A stretch of DNA of 64,000 nucleotides from Plectrocnemia conspersa (taxonomy: Eukaryota > Arthropoda > Insecta > Trichoptera > Polycentropodidae). The stretch's first letter is position 1; the number at the start of each line of letters is the position of its first letter. Below are positions 39,541 to 51,629 of the stretch, one piece after another. A model generated the notes under the pieces. The model saw only the letters and a list, made by a program, of their open reading frames with translations, was not told the origin of the DNA and did not search any database. The stretch is taken from NCBI GenBank assembly GCA_009617715.1, contig VTFK01000288.1:124001-188000 (forward strand), given 5' to 3'. A program made the position numbers and the translations under genes.

Positions 39541-39599
39541 GGTAAAAAATAATACTCAGTTTTTTCAATCACGCCTCTTATAGTGTTACATAATGGACA

Positions 39600-39910
39600 A
39601 ATAATCTTAAATCTATCATATTAGACAATAACGATATATAACAGACGTAAGGTATTGAAATCAATATATTTATTACTTTGAAATAGTATATGTTCATATT
39701 ATATCTTAAAATAACTAATTTATAATATATTTAAAATAGTAGCACATATTGTTAGTGAGCTAAAATTTTAAAATTATTTAAATATGTCACTAATTTAAAG
39801 ATTATTGATATCTCACTATTTACTTAGTAGTTATTGATTTATTGATTGTAGTATTTATGCTTGACATGTTGCAACGGAGGATTGACAATAAATAAAATAT
39901 CTTGATGAAC
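39600..39910 (+). repeat. Interspersed repeat family, copy C
   Basis: Carries ATGTCACTAATTTAAAG, ATATCTCACTATTTACTTAG and TAGTAGTTATTG (core at 39821-39836), then GGATTGACAATAAATAAA, matching copies B and D in order. The edges are approximate. Confidence 0.55.
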
Positions 39911-40719
39911 AATTTTTTTTTATATTTTAACAAATACTCGAAAATATTTTTTTATTTTAAATTTTAATATAAATATATTTATTTTAAACTTATTTTTATT
40001 TTTTGGTTTATTGTGTTTATTAATGTAACTTGTTTTTGCAGATATAATTAGATTTTTGTTATTGTTGTTCATATTTTTTTTCAAAAAGACTTGTGTATGA
40101 TACTATATTTAATGAAATGGCAAATATAAAAAAAATTAAAACGATACTTTCATTTTTATCAGTAAATTATGGCAGAAGAATGAAACCAAATTTAATACGA
40201 GTAAAAACTGTCATACATATGATTATGCATTAAGTTTTTACTTGTATTAATATAAAATATATTTATACTTATATACAAAACGAATGATGTATATATATAG
40301 TAGATAAAATAAATTTGTTAAATACAATAATAAATCATATTTTTTCATAAAAAAAAGTTAATTGTCAATTATATTGTTTTAAGTCAATTCGTGTGTATTA
40401 AATTGTATTATTGTAGAAAAAACCTGTTATGTATTGCAATAATTCAACTGCGTAATATTGAGTCAGGTTCATTATAATTACATTACTATATTTTATAGTT
40501 ATAAATTTAAAACTAACCTCTGGTATTAGATTATTGTATTTACAATACAAGATGCTGTTAATACTGAATTCAATTGCTAAAGTATATCAAAATATATACA
40601 ATAGTTTATATTGAAATGCATTGGTATTATATGATTAATATAATGACACAAATAGACTTCAACGAGCAATAAGCCGCCAAACCTTTAATTACTAAATACT
40701 AATAATTGTAAAACGCATT

Positions 40720-40756
40720 ACTAATAATGATTTTATTTTTTGTTGCAGGTAAGCTT
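40720..40756 (+). promoter_or_regulatory. Recursive splice site (ratchet point) 1
   Basis: A branch-point-like CTAAT at 40721-40725 is followed by a T-rich tract and TTGCAG ending at 40748, then immediately GTAAGC from 40749. A 3' splice site joined directly to a 5' splice site forms a zero-length exon. After the first splicing step the rebuilt donor is used again. The site lies 11.74 kb from the donor at 29008, on the same strand. Confidence 0.6.
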
Positions 40757-41029
40757 CATTGAATCCATCTGTCTACCATCCATCTTCAAACATCGTGATT
40801 GAGCCGTAAGGTTGGATAATTTTTGTATAAATTGAATGCGATGACACAAATATTTTAGCTTGTAAAGCTTCATAATCGCCTTAACAATTTTATCTATATT
40901 GTTGTATTAAAGTGATGTTTTGCAACAGTGGATGATGCAATGCTTAAACTTAATACGTTTATAATATTACAGAAGCTCATAATTTAACTGTACAAATGTA
41001 TGTGCGAATATTTTTTCTCCCCTATTTGC
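40757..41029. other. Intronic spacer after ratchet site 1
   Basis: No open frame continues from the acceptor: frames run into stops within short distances. This argues against a normal internal exon here. Confidence 0.35.
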
Positions 41030-43000
41030 AGATAATGTAGGAAAAGTCTGTGCTATCTTCCCACGCGCACTGTTTAGAAATAGATCTGGTTCATAACTTG
41101 TCGAGGATTATTAAATGCTTTTTCCATATTTGTAATACTAGGGGTTCACACGGACAGTTTTTCTCAACGTTATTGCGCAATGTTCGAAGTCGTTGACTTC
41201 CATAGAAACCTTTACCATTTTTATCAGTGTATATAAAACACATACACACAAGATGTCGTTCATCTAAAGACATTCATCAATCATCATTTAGCAACGGATG
41301 CAGGATGGCCTTCTAAAGTATTTTGATTGGCCTCATACATATACGTACATAGGTATTCTCGTAAAATATTAAGGTAATTGCCATATAACGTCATGATGTA
41401 CGCGCCGGCTCTATAAAAATGCTTAGATCACCATGTAATTGCGATATTAAATTAATACATATTTATTCATCAATAATAATATAACAAATATTCGTGTTAT
41501 TTTTTAATTATTTAATAACGTTAAAGCATTTTTTGCTATTATTTATATTAAGATTGTTACTTTACAAATGAGAAGCTTAATTACATTATATCTTAAAACT
41601 TATAACGCAGATTTATTTATTTATTTAATTTTTTTGTTGATTATTTTCGGTCATCTTTAGATTAGCTAACCTAATAAAAATCCAAGTATGGTTAGTTCAT
41701 GCTTTTATTAAAATATGGCGCTGAATTTTAAATCTTGCTCTCAAAATTTGGCAGTGCATCAACGTGCACGGTGCATCATATTTATATAGTGACCGCGCGC
41801 GAAATGTATGCCAAATGCATAATAAAGCCTTTGCGGTAGAATTTACAGTTTTGCATCGGTATGAAACTGGTTTTTGCAACGGATTAACGTCGTTAACATA
41901 ACTTTAAATCGAAACCGTATAGTTACATAAACGCGTTAAGAATATTTGAAGAACAGGGCAAAGAATGACGATCGTGTTCCTTACAATGTATCGTAAAAGT
42001 TAGCACCCGAGAGAAACTCAAACGGAATGAGCGAATGTGTCACGATGGAATTATGGCTAGCGACGCTTTGCCACGTTTTGTTTCCATTCATCATCGGACC
42101 ATTGAAAAATCCAAAGCTCGCCGAGAGCTTTCCGGCCATGAGCTCGACTATAAAACCGCGACATGGCGTGCTCAAATTTGACCTCGTAGAAACCCGCAAC
42201 GTATATACTGAAAATGAAAATAAATGGACAAAGCGATGTGTTTGACCTCACGCAGGTCGTTGTCGATAAACATCATGGATTGATTCTCATCCTTTTTTCT
42301 ATAAAAATTCATACAACATTCTCAGTGTCTTAATCAATTTTGTATAAGTGTCATAAAAATCTTTGTGCTTATAAATCAATTACTATTACTAATTTCAAGA
42401 ACAATTATTTACGCCCTTGACCGCAGCGGTTATGCAACTTTGAGCATGATCGCAACGCGATTACATACGTTTACGTTATATCGATAACAATGTATGAATT
42501 ACGATGCATTATTATTATAAAACATTTCCTAAGGGCACGATGCTCGGCAACACACCCACTCGAGATGCGAAAACGAGTGGGTCTCAGATTTCAATATCAC
42601 CCGAAGCGAGTATTCAAATTGAATATGTGGTCACTCTGCACATATCTTGCCCTACAACACCTGAGCCCTGCATGCTCCGGCGTAGCATTACGACAAGAGA
42701 GCAAACAAAGCGGGAGGCAATCCAATCCTTGACCATGCATGACATTAAAACGACTATCGTGATCTCTTCAAACACACAGCGTTCCGAAAGTCATAAAATG
42801 ATATGAAAGGGTATTTATTATACGTACATGTGCGTTAGAACTCCAGCGTTGTACACTTTCTGAGAAGCGTCGTTAAAAACGCACCGTTATGCTTAGAAGT
42901 ACACTTTGAAGAACGTTCATAAGTTGCTAATTTTATGCACATTTCTTGCTTAAATCGGCAATCTATTCGAGCTTTCTCTCTAAAGTTTGCTCGGCAGTAA
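41030..43000. promoter_or_regulatory. Extended GC-richer region within the intron
   Basis: About 2 kb of higher-complexity sequence. TATAAAA-type words occur at 41412-41418 and 42149-42155 with no convincing initiator and leader. Frames of 60-100 codons overlap on both strands without domains. Probable conserved regulatory DNA; an alternative promoter near 41.4 or 42.15 kb is a weaker possibility. Confidence 0.3.
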
Positions 43001-43928
43001 AGCAATAAATGGTATTTTTAAATGTAATGAAGTACCACAAAACTTTGCGAGAGATGGTAAAATTCATTTTATAGTTACAGTATAATATTTATTACTATGA
43101 AAGAGCTGCCATAATGCATAGCTTTTATTAGTGGTAAAGTTTATTAATATTTACTTTTCGCGAATGTATAATATAAGAACATGCAAATGCCAAAGCTTTC
43201 TTGAGAAACTAATTAAATTTTATAGTTTTTACAATTAATAGGTTAAAAATATTGTATAAAACCATCAGTTAAATGTTGCAATATGTTAAATATAAAGGTT
43301 AGTTCATCTTTATGACACACATATGCGATCAAGTTTTATATCAACGATATCAAAATAAGTATCACACTATATTATTTTAACTACAATGTAAATGTAATAG
43401 CAGAAAAAAATTTAAAAACGTATTTTGTAATAAAAATCAATTTTAATACAGATAATTTAACTTTTTCTACAAAATACAATATTTTAGTCTAATAAAATAT
43501 GTCTAGTCTTATTTTGCGCATTAATTACTTTAAAAATATTTTTTATCACTATTTTAATTTCATGCTTAAAAAAATTGATAATCGAAACAGTGATTATTTC
43601 ATTACCATTACATTGTTAGATTTCAGGAAAGTCTTCAAGCATAAGTATAATAACTTATATTTTTGTGTTGAATGCTTTACCATAAAAGTTTTAGTTAGGT
43701 TAGTGCTATAATAACAAATGTTTATTTACCTAATATTTATGATAAATAAAATAACATAGCTAAGACCGTTTTTCAGTTCATTTAAAACATAAATAAATTC
43801 TTTAATAATTAAAGCAATATTATATATAATAAAAAGTACAATTATTAGGTCTTATGTTTTACTTATTTTGAGATTTGAGGCAATTTCATTTTTTTATTAA
43901 ATAATTTTTCTAAAATGTATCTTTTAGT
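43001..43928. other. AT-rich intronic spacer
   Basis: No gene is visible. It ends where the left direct repeat flanking the LINE begins. Confidence 0.4.
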
Positions 43929-44010
43929 ATTAGTATGAAAAAAATCAAAATATTATGTTCAATGACATTGAATTACAAAATAATAAATAAAATATTTTTA
44001 AGATCCTATT
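43929..44010 (+). repeat. 82-bp direct repeat, left flank of the LINE
   Basis: Starts ATTAGTATGAAAAAAA and includes TATTATGTTCAATGACATTG and AATAATAAATAAAATATTTT. It is repeated at 45331-45415, directly after the A-rich 3' end of the LINE. The copies differ by roughly ten percent, mostly in A-run lengths. Confidence 0.8.
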
Positions 44011-44079
44011 TTTTTTCTAGTACATTTTTTAATGGAGTCACAATAATGTATATATTCCTAAAATGTATCTAACTATATT

Positions 44080-45330
44080 TTATTTGTCGTGTATACAGAT
44101 TTTGAAAAAGCCTTTGACAAAGTTTGTCATAGGTTATTATTAAAAAAATTGTCGAACCTCGGTTGCTCTGATAATTAACTCGGTTATTCTTGAGTTATTT
44201 AAGCAATCGTAGACAGTTTGTAGCCTATGTTGGCCGATTGTCAAAAGAATATTTTACCCCTTCGAGGGTTCCTCAAGGATCCAATCTGAGACCTCTGCTT
44301 TTTGTGTTATTTATTAATGACGTAAATACAGCAATTAAAAATTCAAGTTTTCTTCTGTACGCAGATGATTTAAAATTATATAAATGCATTCGATCTGTTG
44401 TGGACTCCTTCTCTCTACAAAGTGATTTAGACTCTCTGTGGAGATGGGCTTCCATTAACCGTCTGCACTTTAGTGGCGGAAAGTGCGATACTGTGTCATT
44501 TTCTCGATCCCGTTCGCCATCAGCTTATTTCTACCATCTCGGTGGTAACATTTTGATTAGAGAAACTTCCACTAAAGATCTCGGAATCACTTTCGAGAGC
44601 AAATGGAGGTTCTCTCTACACATACACGACGTCTGTGATAAATCTTACAAGATGCTCGGCTTTGTTATGAGAAATGCCTTTCACTTTGACGATCCGTCAG
44701 TTATTCGCATCCTCTATGACACCTTAGTTCGTAGCATTCTTGAATCGGGATCTATAATTTGGAATCCCCGAATAGCCAAATATTCCCTTTTAGTGTAAAA
44801 AATTCAAAAAAGGTATTTAAGATACCTTTACAAAAGGACATTTGGTTATTATCCGTACTTATATCCCAGCGCCTTTTTTTTAGGAGCGTTGGGATATGAT
44901 TCGCTGAGTTCTCGCAGAAAGCTGTATGTCGCTAAGCATTTTTTCAAATTACTAAAAGGTGCTGTCGACAATTCAGCTATTCTCGAGAAATTCCTGTTTT
45001 GGGTTCCGGAACATTTTCGAGAATCACGATCGCGATCTCTTTTGATGGCCGTTGGGGCTAGGACATCCGCACTTGCCGACTCGCCTATAGCTGTGGCCAT
45101 CCGGCTTCTTAATACGCTGGCATTACATATTGACTTATTTAATGTTAGCTACGAGGATCTGATACAGTTTGTAACATTTAATTTTGATATTTTATAATTT
45201 TTTGTTATGTTTAAGTATTGTTATATTTATGTATATATACGTTTTTTATGTTTTATAAATTTAAAATTTGTTTTCGACCATCGTGGCGCATTGGGGTAAC
45301 CTGTCTTAATTTAATCTAAAAAAAATAAAA
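44080..45330 (+). mobile_element. 5'-truncated LINE (Jockey superfamily)
   Basis: A non-LTR retrotransposon fragment on the plus strand. It starts inside the reverse transcriptase near 44080 and runs to an A-rich tail at about 45319-45330. After the coding part there is a short AT-rich 3' region with the word TGGCGCATTGGGGTAACCTG, also seen in altered form at the end of the second copy (about 55590). Direct repeats of 82-85 bp flank it. Truncation at the 5' end is the normal outcome of incomplete target-primed reverse transcription. Confidence 0.88.
44082..45197 (+). pseudogene. LINE reverse transcriptase pseudogene
   Basis: The palm motifs are clear: FEKAFDKV (from 44101), PQGSNLRPLLF (about 44268-44300) and the catalytic YADD (44358-44369). 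They are followed by the thumb and C-terminal region (KRTFGYYPYLYP, then GYDSLSSRRK). The first part is in another frame from the main open frame (44190-44798), with a stop at about 44178, so a small deletion lies between. A TAA at 44796-44798 breaks the frame again. The remainder (about 44799-45197) continues in the same frame to IQFVTFNFDIL and a final stop. The endonuclease domain and ORF1 are absent. Confidence 0.88.
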
Positions 45331-45415
45331 ATTAGTATGAAAAAAAAAAATTTAAATATTATGTTCAATGACATTGAATGATAAAATAATAAATAAAATA
45401 TTTTTTAGGCCTTAT
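45331..45415 (+). repeat. Direct repeat, right flank of the LINE
   Basis: Second copy of the sequence at 43929-44010. It begins right after the 3' A-rich tail of the LINE, the position expected for a target-site duplication, though it is unusually long for one. Confidence 0.8.
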
Positions 45416-45539
45416 TATTTTGCACTTATAAATATTTTTTTTATAAAATCAGTTTTACAAATTTTACTTTTACAATTAATTTAACAGATCTACTAGAATA
45501 AAGTCAACCAATTATATGGCGTCATTATAGTTAAAAGCT

Positions 45540-46010
45540 TGTCTTTCTATCATTGTAATATACTCGCATTAGATTCACTGCGCCGGCGATAGTGCGTACC
45601 CACCCGCCAAGACGGTCAATGCCGCGGCCTTCCCCTTAATAACAAATTTACGACGTGAGAGTGCCTCGGCGATAAATCCACCTTTGTTTTTGCTCGCAAT
45701 TAAATCATCCTTTATTGTTTTACAATCGGCACAGCGCGGTATAAATTTGCCGTTTCGTGTCGGTCATGCAGCAAGGGTGCCTCCTTTATCTCGATGGTGC
45801 TGCATCGCGTGTTGAGCGCCAATAACCTAGCATTCTTTCATCTCGTGACGTCCCCCTGGGGAGGAAGATGGAAACCCAATACCTGCAGTCACTGGACCCC
45901 ATGCGAGAGCGTGTCGCATAAAATGGTGTCGCCCAGCGTGACACCTGACATACTTCCCTACTGCAAGCCATTATTTTTCACTTTTGTCCAAAACTCCTTG
46001 TCGTAATTCA
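45540..46010. promoter_or_regulatory. GC-rich block within the intron
   Basis: CpG-containing sequence with homeodomain-type words such as CTTAATAACAAATTTACGAC. Overlapping open frames on opposite strands (45786-45971 and 45794-46006) have no domain. Candidate regulatory block. Confidence 0.3.
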
Positions 46011-47522
46011 GCTTCATCAGTTCTGGATTTAAAGATAAACTAATAAACTGCAACCTTATATTACCAAAAATAAAATATAATCTGATTTCACGCAGTACTT
46101 TTTAGTTTAGCACATACGATTCAAGTACATATATGTACATATGTGTTGATTTATTTTTTATTCATTTTATTCGTGACCGTGGAATTATCTATAAAACAGA
46201 TAAATTTATTTTATATATGCTCACTGTACATTCTGCGGACAGAGTGGCGCATTTAAATATTTAAATAGATGCTGATATCGTAAACATGAAGATGAAGGGC
46301 ATCTTGTATGTAGCATACTGTGCCTGTTGAAATGATACGACTGCACTTACTTACCTTTTTTAATATACGGACCATACGTTGAATTTATGCCAAAACACTG
46401 AATTGCAATGCTTTGTGTCATTCTACACAAAAAAGATATCCGTAATCATGATTCAGGTGGTTTTTTTTTAATTCTCAAACCAAACTTGCGGTTAAATCTT
46501 CACTTTAAAAAACAAGACGCATTAGTAATGATTTGTACAAGTGAAGTGGGTCGTGTGTGTTTATTTTGTGTAAGATTATAATAATTAGTCACGATAGAAA
46601 ATTTATCTAAAAAGTATGAGGTAAAAATATATCATATACAAATTACCTGGCTTTGACGATTTCTTACGTTTCCGCATTTTGACTATTGCACTCAAGTTGT
46701 AAATTATTTATGGTCGTGTTCTACGCTTTTTTTATTTTTATTTTGTATTCGCATTTTTGCGCGAATATAAAAGGATGGTTTTGTTATTTGGCGTTTCGTA
46801 TTACGTGTTATACATTTTTTTTGTATAAAAATGAGTCATGGTATTGTCGAGTTAAAAAAAAAAAGAATAAGAAAAAATCATTGATTGAATTTGACTATGA
46901 CGTTTCAGTTTTTTTTTTGTTGGAAGATGTAACACTTACCTTATAATTCTAACACGGTCATGATATGGAGATTTTCAATCGATTTGTTTAATATGGTATA
47001 ACGATAATAAAAACAAGTTTTACATATAATATTTATAATCTATACTGTAGCTTAAAACTACCTTGAAATAAATATATAGATATTATTTTTTTATTCTTTA
47101 GACGGTTTTTTATTAATTATTTTCTTGTAATGCTTTCTCTTGTAGCATACATTTTTTATTTAATAATAATTAATCTGTTTTTGAATAATCTTCTAAAATA
47201 AAAGATTTTATATTGTTAAGAATAATATTAAACAATAATGTTAATAAATATTTTTTTAATTATTATTTAATTTAAACAATGTTTCATAATAAACTAGTAT
47301 TGTTTTAGTTATAAATTGGTAGCTCACATACGTCACAAATTTTAGTTTGTTATTTTGCTTGTCTTTATTAAATCAGCTTTAAAGTTAAAAAAAGTTCACA
47401 TCGATTTGATCTTTTCTAATTAAATTCTAGTCAATTCTAGCTTCAAAGTGTATTGATAAACAAGAAGCTGTAGTTATTAAATATCGGCTTGAGTGAAGAT
47501 CGATATTAATAGTATCCTGACG

Positions 47523-47540
47523 GACCGTATGGTACGAAAT
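47523..47540 (+). repeat. Dispersed motif GACCGTATGGTACGAAAT, copy 2
   Basis: One mismatch from the copy at 20869-20886. About 85 bp on, TTATACGTAATGCTATATG resembles the continuation of copy 1 (GATACGAAATGCTATAATA), suggesting the region holds two eroded pieces of the same repeat. Confidence 0.5.
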
Positions 47541-47899
47541 ATTATATGACAATGCCCTGATTTATGGCAATATGTTAATTATAAAACCTGAAAAATCAAT
47601 GAAACGTCTTATACGTAATGCTATATGATAATATTTTCCCCTTGCTTTATTTCGTGAATGCGATGAAATTCGTGACCATGTCTGCAGCATCACAGATTAA
47701 AAATATAAATTGATAATATGCGTTTATAACGTTACTGTACGTTTATAATATTAATAAAATAGCAGACTATTTCTTTCTAGTCTCAAAATAGCTTATTTTT
47801 TATTGCCTTAAATACAAGTATTTATAAACAAAGAACTTTTTAAATGCTCTTGAACCCAAATTTTATTTGATTTATAAACAACAACAAATATATCTAATA

Positions 47900-47979
47900 A
47901 ATAAATTCAGCCACTACCATAAAATCAACAACAAAAATATGAAAATAAACCAATGAATAAATTTAGCCACTACCATAAA
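47900..47979 (+). repeat. Tandem duplication, 56-bp period
   Basis: The 24-mer containing CAGCCACTACCATAAA at 47900-47923 recurs at 47956-47979 with one change. Both are accompanied by a CAACAACAAATAT-like word. Confidence 0.75.
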
Positions 47980-48229
47980 TAAACTAGTTACTGTATGTAG
48001 ATGTTTTTATATATTTAGTAAAAAGTTACCTAGCGTTTATGTTATATCTACTGACCGCTTGTAATTATTAATACATTTGTATATTTCCCTCAAATCAATG
48101 ATGATGTGGATATCAAGGTTTATTGTAGTTGTATGCATTAATAAAAAAATATGGTACATAATTTTGGGGCTACTTATAAATGCGCCACTCTAAATTTATA
48201 TTAATTATTTTGACTCACCGTTGAGTATT

Positions 48230-48830
48230 TGGTCTATAATCTACTATTGAAACGATGATGTCATATTAACGTGCGTTTTTTCAGCCTTTTTTTCACTCAC
48301 CCATGACCCCTGTTGTTATTTTTTTCAAGTCTGACTAGTTTGCCGATCGAAATCGAATCTTCGATACATTCGGAAGTGTCCGATGATCCGGAGGTTCGTG
48401 ACCACCGCAGCCTTGGCGGGAGCATCTTCGTACGCGCGCCGTTTTTTCCTTATTTTTTTGGTTTTGGACGATCAAAGCACTTTCGGGTCGCAAACTTGAC
48501 ATTTGGGATTTGAGGTCGCACGCCCCGCCGCACGTCCTCGACCCTAGCCGTGGAGACCACCGGCTCATCGCGGAGCGTGATCATCAGGATTTTTTCATCC
48601 GGAGGTCTTCTTCGGCGTCATCGCCGGCTTGCGTCATCGCGCGGCCTTGCGAAAATCTCTCGCAAAAAAATGTGCAAGAAATAAGCATTTTTTTCTTTCG
48701 GTACAGCACCGAGGGTTCGCACCATGTCGGTTATGGCGATTCTCACGATGCCATCGGCGTGAATCACGGGTGTTTATCACTTAATGTGTTTTGATTTGGT
48801 GTAATGCGTTCGCGCGATTGGCGATTACTC
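48230..48830. promoter_or_regulatory. GC-rich block within the intron
   Basis: The most CpG-rich stretch of the right half. Frames of 66-94 codons cross it on both strands without recognisable domains, and no GTAAGT-type donor follows. A regulatory module or an unrecognised alternative exon are both possible. Confidence 0.3.
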
Positions 48831-49319
48831 ACATGAAACGCTGTAGTATTCTATACAAGTTTATGCATTCCTAATTGTGCAATACATACATGCATGCATG
48901 AATGCAATAGCATAAACGAATTATTTTTTTTAATCCGTCAAATCAACAAATCGGCGATTCGAATCACGTCATGCTTTAATGGATATTATACACATCATAA
49001 AAAAAAACAATAAAATGATCCAGTCTACACTTCTGTATTATCCTCGCTCAATATAAATCATAATTATTTTAATAGAAATATATTTTCAATTGCTTTACAT
49101 CTGCGTTCGATAACGTAAGCATTAAATTTATTAACAATTAGTGATACATACTAAGCTTTTTCAAAGATTAAAATATACTAGCAATAATTTAACAAAATTT
49201 GATGTAAATCAATCAAAAATTTTCTTGAGCTAACAATTTATTTATGATTCATAATTTTTTTATTAATATCATCGATCAATCCTTTTATGAATAATATATG
49301 ATAACTGTTATTTATTTCG

Positions 49320-50220
49320 TAGAGCGATTACTTTCAATGTCAGGAACAGAAAAACGAGAGCAGAAGTTGCCTCCGAAACGCATTTATCACCACTCTCACT
49401 TTCGTTAAATAGCATAAATATATTCATACATACAAAATATGTATAACAATACGTCCTTCGTTACATATTCGCGTGTTAATTCCAGACTTTCAATGTCAAA
49501 TTTTATATTATCTCACGTCAACGTTTATGAAATACGTTTTTGATGAGCGTTCCATACAAAAGGCATTAAAACGAGGACATATCTGGCATGTAAAATCATC
49601 ATTAAACATGATGTTTTAAAGGTATACATATATATATTATATATCACACATACCATTGACAGTGAACTTGCACACAAGATCATTAATAATCGGCTTTTTA
49701 AAGTGCGACATTGAGAGGCGAGCCGATCGTTTTGTGAATGGAGAATGCGTTTTCATTCATGACTTTTGGTGGAAAGCAAAGTCAGGCAAGTCCGTCGACC
49801 TTGAGAGCCGCACGCGAAATTTTATTGAAAATTTGCATACAATCCGCGGTTGTCCACAAAAAATACAATTTAATTCAAATAGCCGTTTTATCCTCACTTT
49901 TGTATAAAGATAAATCTTTCCTAATAACTTCATTGTTTTTAGTTAAATTATCCGGTTAATTTATTGTCGTCGCGGTTAACAAACGAGGTTTCGCATTGAG
50001 CACGATGAGCTGATCTTCTCCGCGTTTGAAGATTATAGCGTGTTGAGAAACAATGGTTCAATGCGGACGTTAGATAATTTTTTCAACTATATTATGAAGG
50101 CAATTTGCATCTGATTTTTTATGAATGAGCCGCGTCCGAGATGCAATATAGTAACCATCAATTTTAGAGTTAATTAATTAGAAGCGTGTGGAAAAAATGG
50201 CGTGATGCAACCGCAGTCAG
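49320..50220. promoter_or_regulatory. GC-richer region within the intron
   Basis: About 900 bp of higher-complexity sequence between AT-rich spacers. The 73- and 83-codon frames at 49656-49959 overlap each other and carry no domain. Candidate conserved non-coding DNA. Confidence 0.28.
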
Positions 50221-50949
50221 ATTTTATTGTTATACCATAAAATAGATGAACTATTTATGCTAAATCTTGTTTTATATACTGCAATTTTCTATATTAAATA
50301 ATTGTAGAGCATATTCAGAAATTTACATAAATTAAAAATGCTATTTACTAACTCTATATACATATATTTTTTGCACCTTGTAAGAAAATAATTACGACAA
50401 TGAATTCTCATCCATTTAAAATACAACATTATTATAAAATTGTGGTATAATATATAATAATCAAGATTTCATTATTTAATAAAATTATTAAAAAGTTAAA
50501 CTAGGATTAAATTATTCTTATCAAAAAAATTTTTTTTTACATAATTAAATAATATATTTTACTACCACGATTAAATGATTAATATCTAGAAGACTTGGGT
50601 TTGTATCTTATATGAATCCTAGTTTTTTTTTATTATCATCGTATATATGCAAATTAGTGACTATTATATTATTGTAATTATTAGTTTTTCCTTGATATTT
50701 TTAATATCGCCATGAATATTTTTTTTATATTGACATATTGATTGTTAGCTGTAATAATAAAAAATATGCCACTGATTTGCATAATTTGATTTCAGTCTGG
50801 TGTTCCACTACATACTTAGTAGTTGTAACGTATCAGATGATTTACAATAAATAAATTTGTTCGGAATGATTTCAAGCTTTATAAATTTATATTGAAATAT
50901 AAAAAAATATTATTTTAATTTTATCATACGTTTAAGAATAGATTTATAT

Positions 50950-50957
50950 ATTACAGT
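50950..50957. repeat. hAT target-site duplication, left copy
   Basis: ATTACAGT directly before the terminal repeat; identical to 51622-51629. Confidence 0.95.
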
Positions 50958-51621
50958 TAGGGATTCCAATCCCGGGCCAAAATTTTGATCCCGGGATTTC
51001 GGTATTGCAATTAGCCGATCCCGGGATCCCGGGACCAGTCCCGGGATAATTTTCATGTTATTTTATCGATAAAAATAATTTAAAATGAATAATACAATAT
51101 ATTTTTACATCTGTTTTTTATAACGTACAATGTATAAAGTACGTATAATTTTAGTCTTGGACTTAAAATAGAAAATAATATATTAAAAATAAAAAAGGGA
51201 AGGTCTTAAATATTTATTTAAGAAGAAGAAAATGAACTTTTGACAATGTATGTACATACTATGTACATTCATAGACACAATTAATTGAAAACATTATTTT
51301 GAATAAAGTTCACGAAGTAACATCAAAGCATCAAGTGTTTTATCATTTAGCTTTGATCTGATTTTGGTTCCTAAGCAGCCTGCTGCTGAAAAAGCACGTT
51401 CAGACTCACAGCCTCAAAGATTCACAGATGACATGTGCAACTCGCGCAAGTTTGTACACGAAATATAACGATGTTGTCAATAATAATTCGATTGTGCTTG
51501 ATAAATCAACCAATCCGAAAAATTCGGGATTATGTTTTATAATCCCGGGACTCATCGGGTATTGAAAATCGTCCGGGATCCCGGGATCCCGGGATTCGGG
51601 ATCCCGGGATTGGAATCCCTA
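50958..51621 (-). mobile_element. Non-autonomous hAT element with perfect ends
   Basis: Terminal inverted repeats TAGGGATTCCAATCCCGGG are perfect over 19 bp (50958-50976 and 51603-51621). The flanking 8-bp duplication ATTACAGT is exact (50950-50957 and 51622-51629). Both subterminal regions are packed with GATCCCGGGA units, probably transposase-binding repeats. At 664 bp the element keeps only the tail of a transposase on the minus strand. Perfect ends and target duplication indicate a fairly recent insertion. A different hAT lineage from the element at 1254, judged by its ends. Confidence 0.95.
51294..51416 (-). pseudogene. hAT transposase C-terminal remnant
   Basis: On the minus strand a frame reads SERAFSAAGCLGTKIRSKL and on through LMLLRELYSK to a TAA at 51294-51296. 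This is the hAT dimerisation region with its usual termination. An in-frame TGA just upstream (about 51414) and loss of everything before it show that only the last forty or so codons survive from a parent transposase. Confidence 0.88.
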
Positions 51622-51629
51622 ATTACAGT
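51622..51629. repeat. hAT target-site duplication, right copy
   Basis: ATTACAGT directly after the terminal repeat; identical to 50950-50957. Confidence 0.95.

Larger units (their letters stand above)
46011..48229. other. Intronic spacer, mainly AT-rich
   Basis: No gene is visible. It contains a copy of the dispersed 18-mer (47523), a short tandem duplication (47900-47979) and a single relative of the tandem-array motif, GGGGCTACTTATAAATGCGC, at about 48165-48184. Confidence 0.4.

Noticed and set aside
42149..42155. TATAAAA as a second core promoter
   Set aside because: No initiator at the expected distance and no leader or donor follows.
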